Below are positions 7,090 to 7,403 of a stretch of 7,403 nt of DNA, one piece after another. Position numbers and translations under genes: made by a program. The stretch's first letter is position 1, and each line of letters begins with the position of its first letter. Source of the stretch: Thermodesulfatator atlanticus (lineage in GTDB: Bacteria; Desulfobacterota; Thermodesulfobacteria; Thermodesulfobacteriales; Thermodesulfatatoraceae); NCBI GenBank assembly GCA_011321895.1, contig DROK01000227.1:1-7403 (forward strand), read 5' to 3'. The notes beneath the pieces are model-generated. The model was not told where the DNA came from and made no database searches. It was given only the letters and a program-made list of their open reading frames with translations.

Positions 7090-7403
7090 ATGTATCAAGG
7101 CCTGGAAAACCTCTGGTCAAAGATGGCCCCGGCCCTCTCCCCCCTGGGGCTACTTTACGGGGGCTTGATGCGCCTTAGGCGCTGGGCCTACGCCCGGGGG
7201 CTCCAGCCCTCCTACCGGCCCCGGGCCTTCGTCATCAGTGTGGGCAATCTCTCCCTGGGCGGAGAAGGCAAAACACCACTGGTATGCTCTCTGGCCAGGT
7301 TTTTGAAGGAAAAGGGCCTGCGGGTAGCCATTTTGAGCAGGGGCTACCGTGGCCGGGCCCGGGGGGTGGTCTTTGCCAGCCGCGGCACAGGCCCCCTTGA
7401 AGA
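7090..7403 (+). CDS. lpxK: Tetraacyldisaccharide 4'-kinase, 5' part (cut by window edge)
   Basis: LpxK phosphorylates the 4' position of the tetraacyldisaccharide 1-phosphate precursor, forming lipid IVA at the cytoplasmic face of the inner membrane. The frame is open from the ATG to the edge (104 codons and 2 bases), about a third of the usual length of over 300 residues. Visible hallmarks are the N-terminal amphipathic/hydrophobic helix (PALSPLGLLYGGLMRLRRW), the SYRPRAFVISVGNLSLGGEG strand with P-loop GGEGKTP (57-63) and the ILSRGYRGR motif (81-89). The ATG at 7090 follows the msbA stop by 5 bp but has no clear Shine-Dalgarno; an in-frame ATG at 7123 (residue 12) is an alternative that would still keep the membrane helix. 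Tight packing suggests translational coupling with msbA. The family call is secure despite truncation. Confidence 0.93.
   Translation, partial: MYQGLENLWSKMAPALSPLGLLYGGLMRLRRWAYARGLQPSYRPRAFVISVGNLSLGGEGKTPLVCSLARFLKEKGLRVAILSRGYRGRARGVVFASRGTGPLE

Noticed and set aside
1..7403. tRNA or rRNA genes, CRISPR arrays, insertion sequences, long direct repeats
   Set aside because: Coding regions fill nearly all of the window; the largest non-coding gap is 107 bp and shows no such structure.

Overview
The window looks like ordinary chromosomal backbone of a Gram-negative bacterium. Sampled lines are roughly in the mid-to-upper 50s percent GC. The Gram-negative reading rests on a lipid A flippase-type ABC exporter (msbA-like) followed directly by lpxK, the lipid A 4'-kinase. 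The proteins look somewhat thermophile-like (rich in Leu, Glu, Lys and Arg). The prmA-rsmE-htpX-msbA-lpxK order and the GldA/GldF-type exporter would suit a deep-branching group such as the Desulfobacterota/Thermodesulfobacteria. That placement is inference and was not tested by any search.

Layout: two divergent blocks start from a 62-bp intergenic region at 2640-2701. The left block is read on the minus strand, and in transcription order holds a membrane-anchored M23 metallopeptidase (2639 to 1755), a GldA-type ABC ATPase (1713 to 784) and an ABC-2 permease (797 to beyond position 1). The last two overlap by 14 bp. A 17-bp palindrome lies between the peptidase and the ATPase. The right block is read on the plus strand: prmA (ribosomal protein L11 methyltransferase), rsmE (16S rRNA m3U1498 methyltransferase, overlapping prmA by 31 bp), a 107-bp gap with a plausible promoter, then htpX (membrane zinc protease), msbA-like exporter (TTG start, 11 bp after htpX) and the 5' part of lpxK (5 bp after msbA), cut by the window edge.

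Functionally, prmA-rsmE form a translation-apparatus modification pair. htpX-msbA-lpxK form an envelope group: membrane-protein quality control, lipid A transport, and the kinase step that finishes the lipid A backbone. The minus-strand block combines cell-wall cleavage with an exporter of unknown substrate. The coding regions are nearly contiguous, and I see no RNA genes, mobile elements, CRISPR arrays or long repeats. I found no convincing new system. The best leads are small: a probable permease-GldG fusion running off the left edge, the 17-bp palindrome in front of the ABC operon, and a degenerate substitution in the RsmE SAM-binding loop.
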